64,000 nucleotides of DNA, from positions 43,356,762 through 43,420,761 of the forward strand of contig NC_053042.1 in NCBI RefSeq assembly GCF_003473485.1, in the 5' to 3' direction. The notes below the pieces were generated by a model. The model was not told the DNA's origin. It searched no databases and saw only the letters and a program-made list of their open reading frames with translations. This DNA comes from Medicago truncatula. Taxonomy: Eukaryota > Streptophyta > Magnoliopsida > Fabales > Fabaceae. The position numbers and the translations under genes were made by a program. Shown here piece after piece: positions 11,555 to 24,433 of this stretch. Position 1 is the first letter of the stretch; every line of letters begins with the position of its first letter.

Positions 11555-14500
11555 ATGTTACACGAGCTTCTCTTAGCGTTACTTGGTTACACCGGCGACT
11601 TAATCATTGACCGGAGAGACAACAATCTCTCCGCCAACACTCCCATCTCCGACGAATGCACTTTCAAACTCGCCCCCGACATTTCCTTTATCGATCCAAG
11701 CGACAGGTTCGTTCGTTTGTTCTCATTCCTTAATTTCAACTTTTTTATTCACTTTCCAAAACCCCAGAACCGATTTTTTACTTTTTTTTTTTTTTAATAT
11801 TTTTTTTTTGGGCATGTTTAAATTTGCAATTTTTAACTGAATTATGTTGGTTTTATTCGTAATCTTTCTGTGGGCGTGTTGAAAGTTGCAATTTTTTAGT
11901 ACATTGTATTTTTTTTTTCATAATTTTTTTTGTGGGCATGTTGAAGGTTGAGATTTTGAAGTGAATTGTATTGATTGCAGGGAGCTTATTGAGAGGATAA
12001 TCACGTTGGGATTTTACTATAGAGAGTTGGAACGATTTTCGGCCAAGTCTAGGAATTTAAACTGGATAAGGTCTGAAAATGCTAACCCTTTGGAGAATAA
12101 GGAGAAGCCTAGTGTTTATCGTAGGGCTCTTGCTAATGGCATTGTTGAGATACTTGCAGTTTATTCGTCTTCCATTTTGCATATTGAGCAGCTGTTGTTG
12201 TCTGAAACAATGCCCATTTTGGCAACAGTTACTCAAGGGCTTAATAAGGTGAATTTCTACCTTCGCTATCTTTTTTATGTTTAGTTTTATGATATTGACT
12301 TTGTTTTTATGTGCAGTTTTTTAGCCTTTTGCCACCTTTGTATGAGCTCATTCTAAAGATTGAGCGTGGTGATATTCGTGGCGGTGAGCTTCTTAATCTT
12401 CTACATAAAAAATGCCATTGTGGAGTTCCTGAATTACAAACTTGTATACAGAGGTATGCATTTTTCTTTTCTTTTTCCATGCATTATATTATTGGTTTAG
12501 AAAGAACAACATTAGAAAGAGTTGGGGTAGCACCTATTGTAGAAAAGATGATGAGAACTTGGTTTAGGTGGTTTGAACATGTAGACAGAAGACATTTAAA
12601 TTATCTAGTAAGGAGAGTTCGTCAAATGGAGACTAGAGGCAGAGAAAGACTTAGAGAAACAATTAAGAAATATATAGAGATCACTGAGCTGGATAGAGAT
12701 ATGAATATATGATAGATGATAGAATATTATGGCGTCGTTTGATCCATGTAGCTGACCCTATTTAGTGGGACCAGGCTTGGTTGTTGTTGTTGTATATTAT
12801 TAGTGTTGTTAAGATGCTTGTTATGTCATTTCAAAGTCTATGATCTCTGTGTAACCAAGCAATTGGGCTCAAGTGGCTAATGAGCTCCACCAAAGAACGA
12901 ATTGTTTGGGAGAACCTAGGTTCGATTTCTAGGTGGAACAATTCTTGGCCAGACTTTATTTACACTCCTTCCCCTGGGAGCCTGAGGGTTAACACACAAA
13001 AAAAAAATGTGCGATCTATGTCCATTTTCTATAAATTAGAGTGTTATGAATTTTATAATGTTATTGTCAATAGCTTCTATACAGTCTTTAATGTAGAAAA
13101 AGAATTATAGGTGTGAAGAATGGAAATTTTGAAAATTATCACATCACATTGGGTTCGGTTGTGGGTTAATGACAAATTTCTTTTCGCAACCTGTTTGTTT
13201 ATTATGGCTCTATTGGTCTCTAGAATGCTTAGTCCTTTGTATTGATCTTCAGATCATACTCCTTGCTAATTGTTGTTTTCTTTTTTGGGTTATTAATTAT
13301 TATTGTCCAAAGCTTAGGCTTCTTTGGCATGGGCATCAGGTCATGTATAATCAGCTTGCATCATGGATGGTTTATGGGATTCTTGAAGACCGGCATGGGG
13401 AGTTTTTTATAAGCAGGTAACTCAATGTCAATATTAGTTTCTACTTTGCTTGCTGTTGATATGCATATGTGCATGACTTTCTTTGTTTGCGTGTCTTGTA
13501 GTGTATCTCATGTCACAATTATAGAGGTACATTGATTAAAGGGTGTTCTATAACTTGTATTGCAAATATGGTCAGTTGGTGATTTTAATAAGAAATACTT
13601 TTCCATATATTATCCGTGAGTTAAAAAATTTGTGAATGCCTTTATAAAAACAATTCTTTAATTGATTAACCATGCTACTGACTTGGGTATAAAGAAGGGA
13701 AATGCTAACAAGTGCCCCAATGACACTTGTTAAAAAGTTTAAAGTGGAATGAAATCTTTATCTTGGAAATTGTGCATTCAACCCATTGAAACAACAAAAA
13801 GGAACTTTTTCTACATAAAATTTATCGATTATTTCCAATTTTGAATCCTTAACAAGTGCCCTTAGCATAACCCAAGAATTATTATTGGTATCATCAGTTA
13901 CAATCACAAATTATCAAAAAGAATTTACCCTGAATATAATTTTTAATGATTTATGTTCATTGCCACTAACAATGATTTGCCAGTGAATAGAAAATGATTA
14001 TTTTCTTTATGCGTTGTATCGTACACTTGAGGGGAAATTCTAGTATCAAAAGGTTGAAAAGAATAAATGTAGGTGAAGAAGACAAATAAAAGTATGCAAA
14101 TTTTCAGCTAAATCTAATTAGTCTTTATGACCCCATCTTCTCCCCCCAAAAAATAGAAAAAGCTAAGTGCGTAAAACATGACATACGTTCACGAAAACTA
14201 ATTTATCTTGGTATTAGTTTATCCTCTTCACTTCTTTTAAACTTTGTTATGTACTTGACGTCATGACCCAATTCTTTATTTTTCAGGCAAGAAGGTAGAG
14301 ACGTAGAAAATAGCTCATCTCATCAAGAAATCTCTGAAAAGTTGTCACGCTTGTCAACTGCTGATGCATCTTTAAGTGACTGGCACATGGGCTTTCATAT
14401 TTCTTTGGTAATTCCTTTAACTATCAGCAAATTATTAACTAGTCACATGGAGCTCATTTCCTTTATGATGAAAAATGTTTGTAGTTCATTTGTCTTTAAT

Positions 14501-17500
14501 GGAAGTCCCTGTCCTTTTCTTTAATTTTTTCCATTTTAATACCCGGAGTTCTTATTATCCTTCATTTTAAAATGACATATTACAAGCTGCGACTAATTCT
14601 ATTTTGCAGGATATGTTGCCAGAATATATACCTATGCGTGTTGCAGAATCAATTCTTTTTGCCGGAAAAGCTGTCAGAGTTCTGCGGAATCCAAGTCCTT
14701 CCTTCCTGTCCCAGGATGATGTGTATCCCCAAGAACCTAAACGCTTTCCAAAAATACATGGATTTGAAGGGCGTTTTAATTTTCAAAGAGAGCCTATAAT
14801 CAATACCGGAATGAGAGTAGAAGATTTGCTTCCGCAATCCGAAGCAGATAAGATTGAAAATATGCTTCTGGACCTAAAGGTTTCGTGTCCTTACTATTTA
14901 CCGTATCATATCGGTGCTGACTCATGAATTCTGTGTTACGATTCAGCTTTTTTGACCTTAACATTTCTGATTAGTCTTAAATGTGACCTTAACTTCCTAC
15001 AGGAGTCATCTGAATTTCATAAAAGATCATTTGAATGTGCTGTGGACTCTATTCAGGCTATTGCGGCCAGTCATCTCTGGCAGGTTCTTAAGATGAATAT
15101 TTGGTTCATACGTTAATTATTTTTGGCGCATTTATGTTCAAAGCCTTGAACTTCTATTCCATTCTTGTCTGCAGCTTGTGGTTGTGCGCGCTGACTTGAA
15201 TGGCCACCTGAAGGCTTTGAAAGACTATTTTCTTTTGGCAAAAGGAGACTTTTTCCAGGTAAAGCATGAACTACGATCTATACTAAAGTTTTGACTAGCA
15301 TATGCATTATGTTTTAGTTGTTGTGGTTTACTTATTATTTTCGTAGTAGTTTACGTAATTTGTAATAAGGTAAGGTAGGCATGTGTTTCCCCTTTCATCT
15401 CTGACATCTACTTTATACTTTATTTTGGAATTATCTCACTTGGAGTGAATTGTAAAAAGTATTATCTAGAATCGTAAATTGACTTGAATTTCTGAACTAA
15501 TAAGTAATTCAATTACTTCTACTAGATAGGATACTTTGCAAATTAGTTTAAACTTTGAACTACAACTACAACATTGGGTAGTTCTTCTTCCTCTATATTC
15601 TGTCCCTTAAATATGCATCAATTTTTCACCGGGGTTCAGACTTGAGTCTTCATTAAGCTATACTGACATCTTTGATTTACTTATGATTTTTTGTAGTGTT
15701 TCCTTGAGGAAAGTAGACAGTTGATGCGGTTGCCACCTCGCCAGTCTACTGCTGAAGCTGATCTTATGGTTCCATTTCAGCTGGTTTGTTTAACTTATGA
15801 TTTTTTGGCTTAATGCCATTCACATATCAGTTACATAAGCATGTTATTTTAGATGCATCAACAAACGGTTAATGCAATATTTCTGCAATGCAGGCTTCAC
15901 TAAAAACCATCGGTGAAGAAGACAAATATTTCTCTAAAGTGTCGTTGCGGTTAGAATCCATATTCATTATTGTTCTTCATATTGAGCTGCAATAGAGACT
16001 CCCACTTGTGGTAGCTTCATATTGAGCTGTTGTGAATTATATGCCCTAAAATGTCCTTTTCATCTTCCAGGATGCCATCTTATGGAATCACAGTTAAACC
16101 TTCCCTATTAAATGTACCAAAGGCAACCTCTGCTGCTGCAGATGGTATCTCTGGTGCTTCAATTTCGAATGCATCTTCAGAAATGTCAGTTGATGGTTGG
16201 GATGGTATTGCTCTTGAGTATTCCATAGAATGGCCTTTGCATTTGTTCTTTACTCAAGAAGTTCTCTCGAGGTAAGACACTACTGCTATTATCCTGCTGT
16301 CAAGGGGATGTCTTCTGGAAGCATTACTTTACGTTTATTATGAACAAATCTTGATCATGGTATCTTAGCTAACATAACCGGTTAAGATTTAGAGAACTCT
16401 TAAAAGTAACATAACTTTGTGTTTCGATCAGACCATTTATGCAGCATATCATAATTAAGATTTGCCTCATCACTCTTGTGATAAAACAATGTTCTGGCGT
16501 ACATGTTAATAAACTCATAATATAGTTACTACTTATAAGGTCAGTAGCTGTACTTCACTATTAACACTTAATACTTTCAACAGGTACCTTAAAGTATTCC
16601 AATACTTACTGCGGCTCAAACGAACACAAATGGAGTTGGAGAAGTTATGGGCATCTGTAATGCATCAATATCACAGTATTTTTGCCAAAAATAAAAAAAG
16701 TGACCAAGACAAGAGTCCAATCACACAGCAGAGAGATCAAAGATTTCGATCAATGTGGCGTGTTAGAGAACATATGGCGTTCTTAATCAGAAATCTCCAA
16801 TTTTATATTCAGGTTTCAGTCATTTCTTGTGCCATATATGTTTGAATTATTGTAATACCATTACAAATATTGTTTGAGCTTTGATTTATTAGATTGAGAG
16901 GTTGCACTATCATTAGAATAGACTTGCATGGGTTGGTTCATGGAGTACCTCCCCATTCCTCCCTTGCCCGGACCCTGGTCTCCGCAGTGTCATTGGATAT
17001 TTCTTTGTCTTGTCCCTGTTTCTTGATTCCCCATAGCAGGGTGCCCAAAAATTGCCATAGCACTAACATAGAATCTAGAAGCCACATCCAAACGTAACAA
17101 TATCTTACTCCACCGTTTCATCTACAAAATCATAATCTGAGGCTTCCATGGGCAGAAAACCTAATCTCTTTCGATCAATATCATTATCGATTGCCCAAAC
17201 CCTTTCGATCAAAGGCTTTTCTGTTATTGATATTGTCTGGTTAATTTAAACACAAGCATTTATACTCATTTAGATGGATATTTTAGTTTGTGTTGAATTA
17301 GGCTAAAGCAGCACTTAATGGTATCTTACTGACAATTCTTTGGCATGTGTGGTATCTTTTTCTGATGAGTGTATCACATTCAAAATTTTATGCTCTTTAC
17401 AGGTGGACGTGATAGAGTCTCAGTGGAATATTCTACAATCTCATATTCAAGATTCGCATGACTTTACAGAACTCGTGGGCTTTCATCAAGAGTAATAATT

Positions 17501-18645
17501 TCTCTATTGCTTGTTTTTGATTCACGTTTTTACAATGACATAAATACTGCATTGTTTGATAAACTATTTCACTTTCACAAGCATAAATTGATTACTAGCG
17601 CGACCATGTATTAATCCAAAATTAAATATAGCTTCTTGGTGGCTATCAAATCAGTGGCAAACTTCTATCCTATTCTAACATTTATAGTTGTCTGTTACCG
17701 ACTTTGTTACAATTTGCTAAAAAAACATCTCTTTAATAAATTCAACAAGTTTAACGAGGAGAAATGGGAACTGAGTTTACGTGCACTTAATGCTCTCTGA
17801 AAACATTTCCCAGGTGCCAGAGTGTTTCAACTGTTATAGCTACATGTATTGTGAGCTTGTTAAGATGGTTTACTTGTATTCCTTTTGGTGATTGTTTTAC
17901 CAAATTATTACTAATTACAGCATCCTTTTTATTTCTTTACATGATTTTAATGTCTCCTACAGGTATCTGTCGGCCTTAATTTCACAAACTTTCTTGGACA
18001 TCGGTTCTGTTTCAAGGATACTGGATGGCATCATGAAGCTTTGTCTGCAATTTTGCTGGAATATTGAGAACCAAGATAACTTCTCAAATACTTCTGAATT
18101 GGAACATATAGCTGAGGTGATGATGCATCTGGTTTTACCAAAATAATAATGTTTAGAAATAAGCATCTCACTGAAAGAGATTATTTTCCTCATAAATAAT
18201 TGATAAAATACATTGTCAATTTTTTTCCTTCTTTGTTGCCCTTGACTGAACCTTTTTTCAAATTTCCAGTTACATTTTTGTATTATAGAATCAGATCTCT
18301 CTCCCTTAAACTTATCTTTTTGTGTTTATTCATCATTTTCATGTTTCTTTTTTTAACTTAAACATCAATAGGAATTCAACAAGAAATCAAATTCCTTGTA
18401 CACTATACTGCGAAGCAGCCGGCTTGCAGGAAGTCAGCGGACTCCATTTTTGAGACGCTTTCTTTTGCGGTTAAATCTGAATTCCTTCTTTGAGGTAAAG
18501 CAATCCGACATATTCTTCTCAGTTTTATGATTCAAATCCTTGTGTCTTAGTGTCTGTTCTTTTTGTTCCTTTACAGTCAACTGCAAAGGAGGTTATGAAT
18601 GTTGTCAGGCCACGTCCTACATTTCCTGGTTTAAATCAACGGTAG
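11555..18645 (+). CDS. GCP4: Gamma-tubulin complex component 4 (GCP4)
   Basis: Sixteen exons: 11555-11706, 11981-12248, 12317-12453, 13318-13416, 14287-14407, 14610-14879, 15003-15083, 15175-15258, 15697-15783, 15894-15949, 16071-16271, 16584-16812, 17403-17491, 17963-18116, 18372-18494 and 18577-18645. They sum to 2220 nt, or 739 aa plus stop, close to the roughly 745 aa I recall for Arabidopsis. The start MLHELLLALLGYTGDLI is the typical GCP4 N-terminus; the Spc97/Spc98 (GRIP) core follows, and the protein ends RPRPTFPGLNQR. GCP4 is a structural subunit of the gamma-tubulin ring complex that nucleates microtubules at the nuclear envelope, cortex and phragmoplast. All introns are GT-AG. Intron 3 carries a LINE tail and a SINE, and intron 4 a MITE. 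No frame damage is seen, so the gene is probably functional. Confidence 0.95.
12454..12795 (+). mobile_element. RTE-type LINE 3' end in GCP4 intron 3
   Basis: The sense-strand C-terminus of a non-LTR reverse transcriptase is visible (KMMRTWFRWFEHVDRRHLNY, RGRERLRETIKKYIEITELD, then WRRLIHVADPI). It is followed by TGGGACCAGGCTTGGTTG and a (GTT)n tail near 12780-12793. It has in-frame stops. By chance GCP4 exon 3 stays open into it, so intron retention would add LINE-coded residues. Confidence 0.8.
12856..13007 (+). mobile_element. tRNA-derived SINE in GCP4 intron 3
   Basis: An A-box-like TGGGCTCAAGTGG lies near 12864 and a B-box-like AGGTTCGATTTC near 12917, with a 3' A-tail ending at 13007. 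The possible target duplication (GATCTCTGTG versus GATCTATGTC) is imperfect, so this is older than the SINE at 9.5 kb. Confidence 0.65.
13697..13873. mobile_element. MITE in GCP4 intron 4
   Basis: The termini GGGAAATGCTAACAAGTGCC and CCTTAACAAGTGCCCTTAGC...ATAACCC are imperfect inverted repeats around a 130-bp AT-rich core. A related but broken copy begins near 33953. There are no coding frames, as expected for a miniature inverted-repeat element. Confidence 0.65.
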
Positions 18646-19969
18646 TGTATTTCATTCCACCACAAGTTCAAAGTTTCTCACTTGTTGGGGTATTATTTGG
18701 CATGGGGCCTTCGGTCGAGTAAATTTTCCCGCACCATCATCTTGTTTGGAGGGAGAGTTTCGGTGCTGACAATCAAGTTGCTACCTATTTGCCGTCGCCA
18801 TTGGACCATCTGAAACTATCTTTTGAATGTCAGCTACATATTCCATATGTTTTTTTGAGAAAGTGGTTGTTGATCCAGTTGATTTTGATTGATTTTATTT
18901 TAACACTGGACAGTTTGGAAGGTGTTATGCTTTGTGCTTTTTAGGTGGTTGGTGCTGTGTTTCCCAATTTGTTGTATGAGCAGTGAGTGATTGGTGTGGT
19001 GTGTATAGTGTAATTGGTTTTTAATGTTACGATTTATGATACTTATAAACGTTCTAATAGGAAATATGCCTTTTGAATGTCAGCTTACACATTCCACATG
19101 CTATTTTGAGAACGTGGTTGTCGGTTGTAGTTTGGATCTTATTGTTCAAACTCAGAAGATGCTAATTTATATTATAATACAGATAATTAAATTAAAATGT
19201 TAAAGATGATAATATCAATTTTATAAAAACAATTTAGCCAATGTTTGGTTTGGCGTTAAAGTTATAAATCTCAAGTCTCAATGCACAAACCAACGTGATA
19301 TTGAGAAGCTCCAATTTGTAGAGTTAGAAAAAACATATGTTTGGTGGGTATCCATCCACTGTGAAAACAAACACACCATTATAACCACCGTAGTCCATCA
19401 CACCTGGTTGATGTACAATGTGCTTGAGCGTTGTAAATCTTGGAATACGGAGTTTAATAGATATATATTTGTACAAGTGTTAGACATTTTTTTTGTTTTG
19501 TTTATAAACGAAGTGACAAACACTCACAAGAAATTGTCAGGTCTAAGGTGTTCAACTAACAATGTGTAAGAGTGATTATTTTCCAAAATGGGATGCTGTA
19601 AATTACATTGAATTAATAAACAAGTTCATTGAACATCTCCAATTGAACAAAAAAAAAATGTTGGAGAATGGAAATGAAGCAGTTAGCAGTGTATTTAGAC
19701 TAAACACTAAATTTGAAAAACTATGAGAAGAAGAAAAAAAAAATGGTTGGTGAATCCCACATTGAGTCAACATAAAGACAACAGCAACGTTACAATTAAA
19801 AATACAAAAAACCCTGAAAAAAGTGATGATTACTCTACAACAAAACAATCCAAACCACACACACATTGAAAAGGACAGTTTTTTTTTTTCCTCTTTCTTT
19901 TTGACAGTTAACAATCCAAAACCAGTGGTAGTAGGTAACAGATAACACAGCATCCTCAAACCAAACAAA
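18646..19969. other. Intergenic between GCP4 and PHR2
   Basis: This holds the GCP4 3' UTR and the PHR2 promoter. A partial direct repeat (TTTTGAATGTCAGCT..CA.ATTCC.CATG) occurs near 18820 and 19070. No other gene recognised; long minus-strand frames near 19600-20175 are antisense shadows of PHR2 exon 1. Confidence 0.4.
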
Positions 19970-22900
19970 ATGGAACCCAACAACAAAACACCACCAGAGA
20001 AAGAGAATCTCAACCAAACACCCTCACCGGAACCACCACTTCCACCACCTTCACTAGCCTCTCTCTCCCTTTCTCTCTCCTCTCTCCTCCCTTTATTCCA
20101 ACCCAAAATCCCATCTTTACTCTCTCCACCACCACCCATTAAGCTTAAAGTACCAACCCAAGCTTCATCACTCACTCATCTTTCACTTTCCACCAAAACC
20201 CATTCTTCACCTTCCAACAAAACCTTCAAAAAATCATCCTTTTCATCAAACCCTCTCAAATCACCACTCTCCTTAATCCCTCACCGTCCTAATGATCCTT
20301 CTTCCGCTGCTGCTCTCCGGAGAACCGCCATTGTTTGGTTCCGTAATGATCTTCGTGTTCATGATAATGAAGCTTTGAACACTGCGAATAATGAGTCAAT
20401 TTCTGTTTTACCTGTTTATTGTTTTGATCCTGCTGATTATGGAAAATCTTCATCTGGGTTTGATAAAACAGGTCCTTATCGTGCTAGTTTTTTGATTGAA
20501 TCGGTTTCGGATCTTAGGAAGAATCTTAAGGCAAGAGGGTCGGATCTTGTGGTGAGAGTTGGGAAGCCGGAGACAGTTTTGGTTGAATTGGCGAAGGAAA
20601 TTGGGGCGGATGCGGTGTATTGTCATAGAGAGGTTTCTCATGATGAGGTCAAGATGGAGGAGAAGATTGAGGGGAAAATGAAGGAGGAGAATGTGGAGGT
20701 GAAGTATTTTTGGGGAAGTACTTTGTATCATGTGGAGGATTTGCCTTTTGGTTTGGAGGATATGCCTTCAAACTATGGTGGTTTTAGAGATAGAGTTCAG
20801 AAATTGGAGATAAGGAAAACTATTGAGGCTTTGGATCAACTTAAGGGTCTTCCTTCTCGTGGTGATGTTCAGCTTGGTGATATTCCTACTTTGATGGACC
20901 TTGGTCTTAATCCATCTGCCACAATGTCACAGGTGTTTTTCTTTTTTGTTTAATGATTTCGTGTTCAATTTGTTGTTTGTTTTATGCTGCATTGACTCAT
21001 TCTTGGATGGTATAGTTGTGATTATAATATTTTCATGGTTCTTTTTGCTTTGAATTGACACGTCGACACCAGTAATGATCTGAGAAAATAATTGAATATA
21101 ACAATAATTACATGTACCAACACGTGTCGGGACACTGGACACGCCTTTTATGAGAAGTGTTGGTGGTAAAGAGCTTTTAGCAACGTCTATTAGTTAATAC
21201 TTTATATTAATTTTATCTTTGATTAGATTGTATATTGTCTTAGAAACGATCAAGTGTTGTGGAATTCCGTTTTAATGGAGGGAGGCATGAAATAGTTCTA
21301 GTTTTGCATCTTCAGAAAGTTTTAGCTTTTAGATGCTGTAAAAAGCTTTCCTTTCACAATGGCTGATATACCAGGCTACCTATCAGCTTGATTGAGTAAT
21401 GAGAGATGATATTAGTATACTACCTTGAGGTTTGAATCTGTTGATGAAAAGTAGGATAACATTATCAAGTAATAAGTACTTGATAGATATCTGTGTGTGG
21501 GAAATTATGTCCTGCTTGTTTCTGCTGCATGCTATTACTATCTGAGTTTTGTTACCTAAGTTCCATTTTTCAAGCATTGCTAGAAGTATTGTCGTCAACA
21601 ATTAATCTATACTGATTGTAACCTCGTGCAGGATGGGAAGCAAGTGCCTAATTCTTCCATGACAGGAGGGGAGACTGAAGCACTACAGAGGCTTAAAAGA
21701 TTTGCGGCTGAGTGTGAAGCTCAATCAAACAAGGGGTTTAAGGATGGGGCACAAGATAGTATATATGGTGCCAACTTTTCATGCAAAATTTCTCCATGGT
21801 TGGCAATGGGATGCCTCTCCCCCCGCGCTATGTTTGATGAGCTGAAGAAAACTGCCAGCAGGTGCGCTCCCAGATGTTTTTCTGTTTAAAAATAGTAGGC
21901 ATTTTTGCCATGAATACTCACTGATGAATTATATAAATGATAGTGCTGTTTCCGCTTCATCAAGCAAAAATGATGGTGGCTCATCCAAAACTGGAACTAA
22001 TTGGTTGATGTTTGAGTTGCTATGGAGGGACTTCTTTAGGTAATGCTCTGGTCTTCTTTCTTTCAAACTTAAGTGTTGTGTTTTCTTTTTCTTTTCCCAA
22101 TATATACGGAGAAAACTAGTGCACCTTGTAGAAGATTGTTTTCCTAATTAGAAAGTTATAACTTTGTGACGAAGATAGTACTTTTATCATAGTAGTGTAT
22201 GGTGGGCTGTGTTGCATCATACTTTTGGTTTAAGTCTAGACCAGACTTATTCATTAAATTAGGCCATAACTTTTTTAAACGTATTTAACTAAAAAGGTAA
22301 GACTTTAGACCGTTCAGATATTCACTTAGGCCAAACAAACCAGTCGGTTCGTGTAAATATGAATAATATAATGGTATTTAGTTGTTGCGGTCGTTATAAC
22401 ATTGGACTTTTGTCATAATGTGTTTAAACTATATACTACTTATAGAGTTTAGTCGGTCACATGACTGATTTAAAGACATTATCACAAAATAGGCTTTCAA
22501 GCTAGGTCAGGTCTTAGAAAAAGGCCTATACCATATAAACAGGCCAGACCCATGCCCTAAGTTTGGGACATGAGCCCGATTCAAGTCTTAGACAACTGTT
22601 TCTAGTCGAGTCTTGTGTGAGATTATAGCAATAGCATTGCTTAGCTGAGTCTGGCATCAGTTAGTTTTGATTATTTGATTAGTTTTCGCTTCTAACTAGC
22701 AGTACCTGTTTGATACAGTTCAGCATGTGAGTAACCAATTGTAAGTACAGAACTCATTATACAAGTAACATAGAAATGACAGAATTATCAATACATAGTT
22801 TCCTTTTCATTTCTCTTATAGCAATTCTATTTCAACCTCTGCATTCTGGCCATTATCTCTGCATTTTCCAGCCAAACTTTCTGGTTTTCTTTGCGTTTTC

Positions 22901-24433
22901 ACTGTATGACAGATCTGTATTTTGTTGCCTTTTTTGGGGTCTGCAGACAGAGTGCAAGCACCACCGTTGGCTTTTTTTTTTTTTATTCTCAAACTATTGC
23001 AAGTCCTTTTCTACTTTTTTTTGTTCTTAAATTATTCTGTTTGTTCTTTTTTTTTTTTTGTCTCCCACCCAGTTGAGTTTTGTTCTGTCATTTTTTTGTG
23101 TCCTCCGTTTTTGTCTCCCAGTTGTGTCCTCTGTTTATATTATTAGCGATAAATCTTTTTAATATCAAGCACTTCTAATTTTTTTAGTATTTTAATGTGT
23201 AATATACATTATTTAATCATATCTAAAATTTCAGGATAATGGCCATCTCCCTATATGGTGTTCTGACTTTTTAGAATCAACATATCCAAGGTTGATAACT
23301 TCGGTTTTTATGGAACTTATTTCCAAGAAGGGTTTACTATTTTCTTTTGGTAGTGCAAAAGTTTTATTTTTCGATATAAGAAGGCGCAATGTTGCTCTCT
23401 ATTTTTAAAAAGACAATTTGTGGAATACACAGGAAAGTTGAAAAAAAAAAACATATCAAATATATAAAAATTATTTTTGTTTCCCAAAATATGGTAAATC
23501 CCTTATGCAATTTTTTTAAATGTATTCTTAAAACACCCATCTACACAGACACATCACGATTAAGCCAGTGGTATGTAAATCCACTTGATTTAATATGTAG
23601 ATAATATCAGTAAATTTTGGGTGTGGTTATCTTTTCTGTTTTGTTTAGGTAGAATGCGACTTGTACTTCATCTCGGAATGTGGGTTTAGTGCTACTTGTA
23701 CTTATATCTATTATCAATAATAAATTCATTTTGGTGTTCAAAAAAGAAAACGATTAACCTTTCAAGTATGGTTTTTGAATCATTACTTATGTTTTAAGAT
23801 TTTATGGGTGCTGTCTGAAAAAGATTTAAATTGTAAGTAGGGATATGATTGCCCTTTCCTAGAAATGTAGGGGGTGTTATTGTTCTTGGTAGCATGGGAT
23901 TTAATTCATATACAGTAACAGTGTAAATACAGTCTGATCATATTTTCTCTATATCTTGACATAGTGTAAATACATTTTAAGAAATATTATGATGCGGTAA
24001 AATGGGGAAATATGAATGGACTTATGTGCACAATCTAGTTATACCGTCGGCTTATGATTGTTAAACTTCAGAATCATATTTGAACAGATTTCTCTTCCTT
24101 CTTATTGTTATGGATTTAGTTCTAGGAAAAATTGATCGGATTGGCTCTTTCAGTGAACGGGTTATTTCAGAGTGAACAGAGTTATAAAACCTAATAAAAT
24201 TAGATTTTAACAACTTTGCATTTTTTTTACTTGTTATCTAAGTGCATGTATATTTTTTTTCCCACAAATTCAACTGTGAAGTTTCCAATAACTTTTATCA
24301 CTAAACACCTTTCTCAATTGTGTGATTGGTGTTATTTGGTTAATTGTCCAGGTTTATTACCAAAAAGTATAGTTCTACTAAGAAACAACTGGAAGCTGCT
24401 CCAGCCACTGCTTGTACGGGTGCGCTTGCTTAA
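19970..24433 (+). CDS. PHR2: PHR2, photolyase/blue-light receptor-like protein
   Basis: Four exons (19970-20932, 21632-21861, 21944-22039 and 24352-24433) give 1371 nt, 456 aa plus stop; I recall Arabidopsis PHR2 as 447 aa. A Ser/Pro-rich leader (1-110) precedes the photolyase alpha/beta domain, which starts RRTAIVWFRNDLRVHDNEAL at about 117. YGKSSSGFDKTGPYRASFLI and the linker to FAD-domain motifs SCKISPWLAMGCLSPR (371-386) and NWLMFELLWRDFFRF follow. The protein ends shortly afterwards (TACTGALA), so most of the C-terminal FAD-binding helical bundle of true photolyases is missing. This also holds in the Arabidopsis protein as I remember it, so it is the family's normal form and not a local truncation. 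Its biochemical role is poorly defined. Intron 3 is long (2312 bp) and T-rich. MHX follows tail to tail. Confidence 0.95.
22040..24351 (+). other. PHR2 intron 3, long and T-rich
   Basis: GT at 22040 and AG at 24350-24351 bound a 2.3-kb intron. T-rich runs occur at 22970-23140. I recognise no nested gene; small frames here (22776-23146) are pyrimidine-run artefacts. Confidence 0.7.

Noticed and set aside
12311..12712. 133-codon open frame on plus
   Set aside because: It is GCP4 exon 3 read through the donor site into a LINE tail, not a separate gene.
19603..20175. 190-codon open frame on minus
   Set aside because: It is antisense to PHR2 exon 1 and its promoter, low-complexity, and has no family similarity.
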